Assembly: GCF_900107695.1 (NCBI RefSeq)
Contig: NZ_FNQP01000027.1
Span: 1-42,887 of the forward strand
Source of the DNA: Thiothrix caldifontis
GTDB lineage: Bacteria; Pseudomonadota; Gammaproteobacteria; Thiotrichales; Thiotrichaceae
DNA: 42,887 nucleotides
Direction: 5' to 3'
Below, piece by piece: positions 42,399 through 42,887 of the stretch. Made by a program: the position numbers and the translations under genes. The notes below the pieces were generated by a model. The model was not told the DNA's origin. It made no database searches and saw only the letters and a program-made list of their open reading frames with translations. Each line of letters opens with the position of its first letter. Position 1 is the stretch's first letter.

Positions 42399-42554
42399 AT
42401 GGCACACCACAAACCCAATTTGCCCCACAAAACCTGTACCGTATGCCAACGCCCGTTTGCATGGCGCAAAAAGTGGGCTGCGTGTTGGGATGAGGTGAAA
42501 TACTGTTCCGAACGTTGCCGCCGCAGCCGCGACAAAGGCGCAGACCATGCGTAG
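42399..42554 (+). CDS. DUF2256 zinc-ribbon protein, copy 2
   Basis: 51 residues, 43 identical to copy 1, with the same four Cys (13, 16, 36, 40). The end ATGCGTAG resembles the overlap with the photolyase start in copy 1, but no photolyase follows. The IS begins 26 bases later. Confidence 0.9.
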   Translation: MAHHKPNLPHKTCTVCQRPFAWRKKWAACWDEVKYCSERCRRSRDKGADHA

Positions 42555-42580
42555 AGATGGTGGAGTCTCCGCAGAATCCA

Positions 42581-42601
42581 CCCTATACGCATCAACTTTA
42601 A
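42581..42601. repeat. IS left terminal inverted repeat
   Basis: 21 bp starting ccctatacgc, the exact reverse complement of 317-337. Confidence 0.9.
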
Positions 42602-42610
42602 CCCGCGAAA

Positions 42611-42678
42611 GCGGTCTCCCTCTCTGGTAGGCTATTAGTTTTGCACACCGAATAGATCGACTTCGACAAGGAGACCGC
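42611..42678 (+). promoter_or_regulatory. inverted repeat covering the transposase ribosome-binding site
   Basis: GCGGTCTCC (42611-42619) pairs perfectly with GGAGACCGC (42670-42678), which contains the AAGGAG site. Transcripts entering from outside the IS would fold and hide the site, while a transcript starting inside would not. Confidence 0.5.
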
Positions 42679-42681
42679 GCA

Positions 42682-42887
42682 TTGATACTGACAAAAGTAG
42701 CCACCGCATTGCAAGCCATCTTGTATGAAAAAGCGGACGCGTTAGCAAAAAAAGCGGCTTCATTCAACGCCAGCGCAAACTCAGCGGCTCGAACTTCATC
42801 CGCAGCTTGGTGTTTGGCTGGATGGGCAATCCTGCCAGCACATTGGATGGATTAAGTCGGACAGCCGCCTTCCAACAGCTCCCCATT
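42682..42887 (+). CDS. IS4-family transposase N-terminus with a frame change at A7
   Basis: Translation probably begins at TTG 42682, 8 bases after AAGGAG: LILTKVATALQAILYEKADA, then LAKK. At the seven A (42747-42753) the correct continuation SGFIQRQRKLSGSNFIRSLV (then FGWMGNP) is in the -1 frame, while the 0 frame soon stops. Together they match the N-terminus of IS4-family transposases. This could be programmed -1 slippage on A-AAA-AAA, a one-base loss in a longer A-run, or a sequencing error. Confidence 0.6.

Larger units (their letters stand above)
42581..42887 (+). mobile_element. IS4-family insertion sequence, 5' end (truncated by window edge)
   Basis: The left end of a second copy of the element seen at 1-337, starting with the inverted repeat 42581-42601. 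A leader with a long-range inverted repeat follows, then the transposase start. It is inserted just after the second DUF2256 gene, where a photolyase is expected. The rest is outside the window. Confidence 0.85.

Noticed and set aside
1-42887. CRISPR array, tRNA or rRNA genes
   Set aside because: No regularly spaced repeats, cloverleaf-like or rRNA-like segments were recognised; the protein-domain repeats in the giant gene are not CRISPR repeats.

Overview
The window looks like a chromosomal piece of a sulfur-oxidising gammaproteobacterium, probably Thiothrix-like. This is an inference from the sulfide-dehydrogenase flavoprotein, the SUF-type Fe-S genes and the general gene style; no rRNA or other marker gene is present to confirm it. 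Both ends lie inside copies of the same IS4-family element. The 3' end of one copy occupies bases 1-337 and the 5' end of another begins at 42581; both are in the + orientation and carry matching 21-bp terminal repeats.

Bases 338-8215 hold a defence island on the minus strand: a type I restriction-modification operon in the order hsdM, DUF1016/YhcG-like nuclease, hsdS, fic, then a lipase-like gene. A divergent hsdR follows and is cut after about 80 codons by the left IS, so modification is likely intact and restriction lost. The C-terminus of HsdS carries a YhfG/VbhA-like Fic antitoxin segment. A strong internal ribosome-binding site could also release that segment as a free 51-residue antitoxin directly upstream of the Fic toxin.

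Bases 8377-15728 hold a membrane-lipid/photo-oxidative-stress cluster. The + operon is flavoprotein (COG2907), DUF1365, Cfa-like methyltransferase, MFS carrier, DUF3833 lipoprotein and chalcone-isomerase-like protein. A converging minus operon encodes DUF3429, SDR and NTF2-like proteins. The Cfa-like enzyme lacks two of the bicarbonate ligands of true cyclopropane synthases.

Bases 15786-22798 are a patchwork of small light/redox genes: an extradiol dioxygenase (YgiD type), DCC-family thiol protein, DUF2237, frameshifted DUF2452, TIGR03643, DUF2256, an Fe-S (6-4)-type photolyase, an HNH-like protein, an ABC1/UbiB kinase and PhnA. Two deletion-scarred pseudogenes here (a lipocalin and a small gene-SDR pair) have intact paralogues at 39.7-42.3 kb, so a module has been duplicated. 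A 52-bp promoter-like sequence also occurs twice.

Bases 22785-39063, all minus strand, hold SUF Fe-S assembly genes split in two (sufBCD, and sufT-sufE 12 kb further on). Each half is preceded by the same IscR-like box; sufS is not in the window. Between the halves lies a three-gene module: a 3033-residue exported protein (six PA14 domains, five fibronectin-III domains, four haem c motifs), a Tat-exported DUF1501 protein, and FccB, the flavoprotein of flavocytochrome c sulfide dehydrogenase, with no fccA. The module may be an unusual exported, cytochrome-linked oxidation system.

Bases 39264-42554 contain a short LOV blue-light receptor, an intact lipocalin, an NmrA-type SDR, a conserved small protein, an SDR and a second DUF2256 gene. 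The second IS copy begins where the companion photolyase would be expected.
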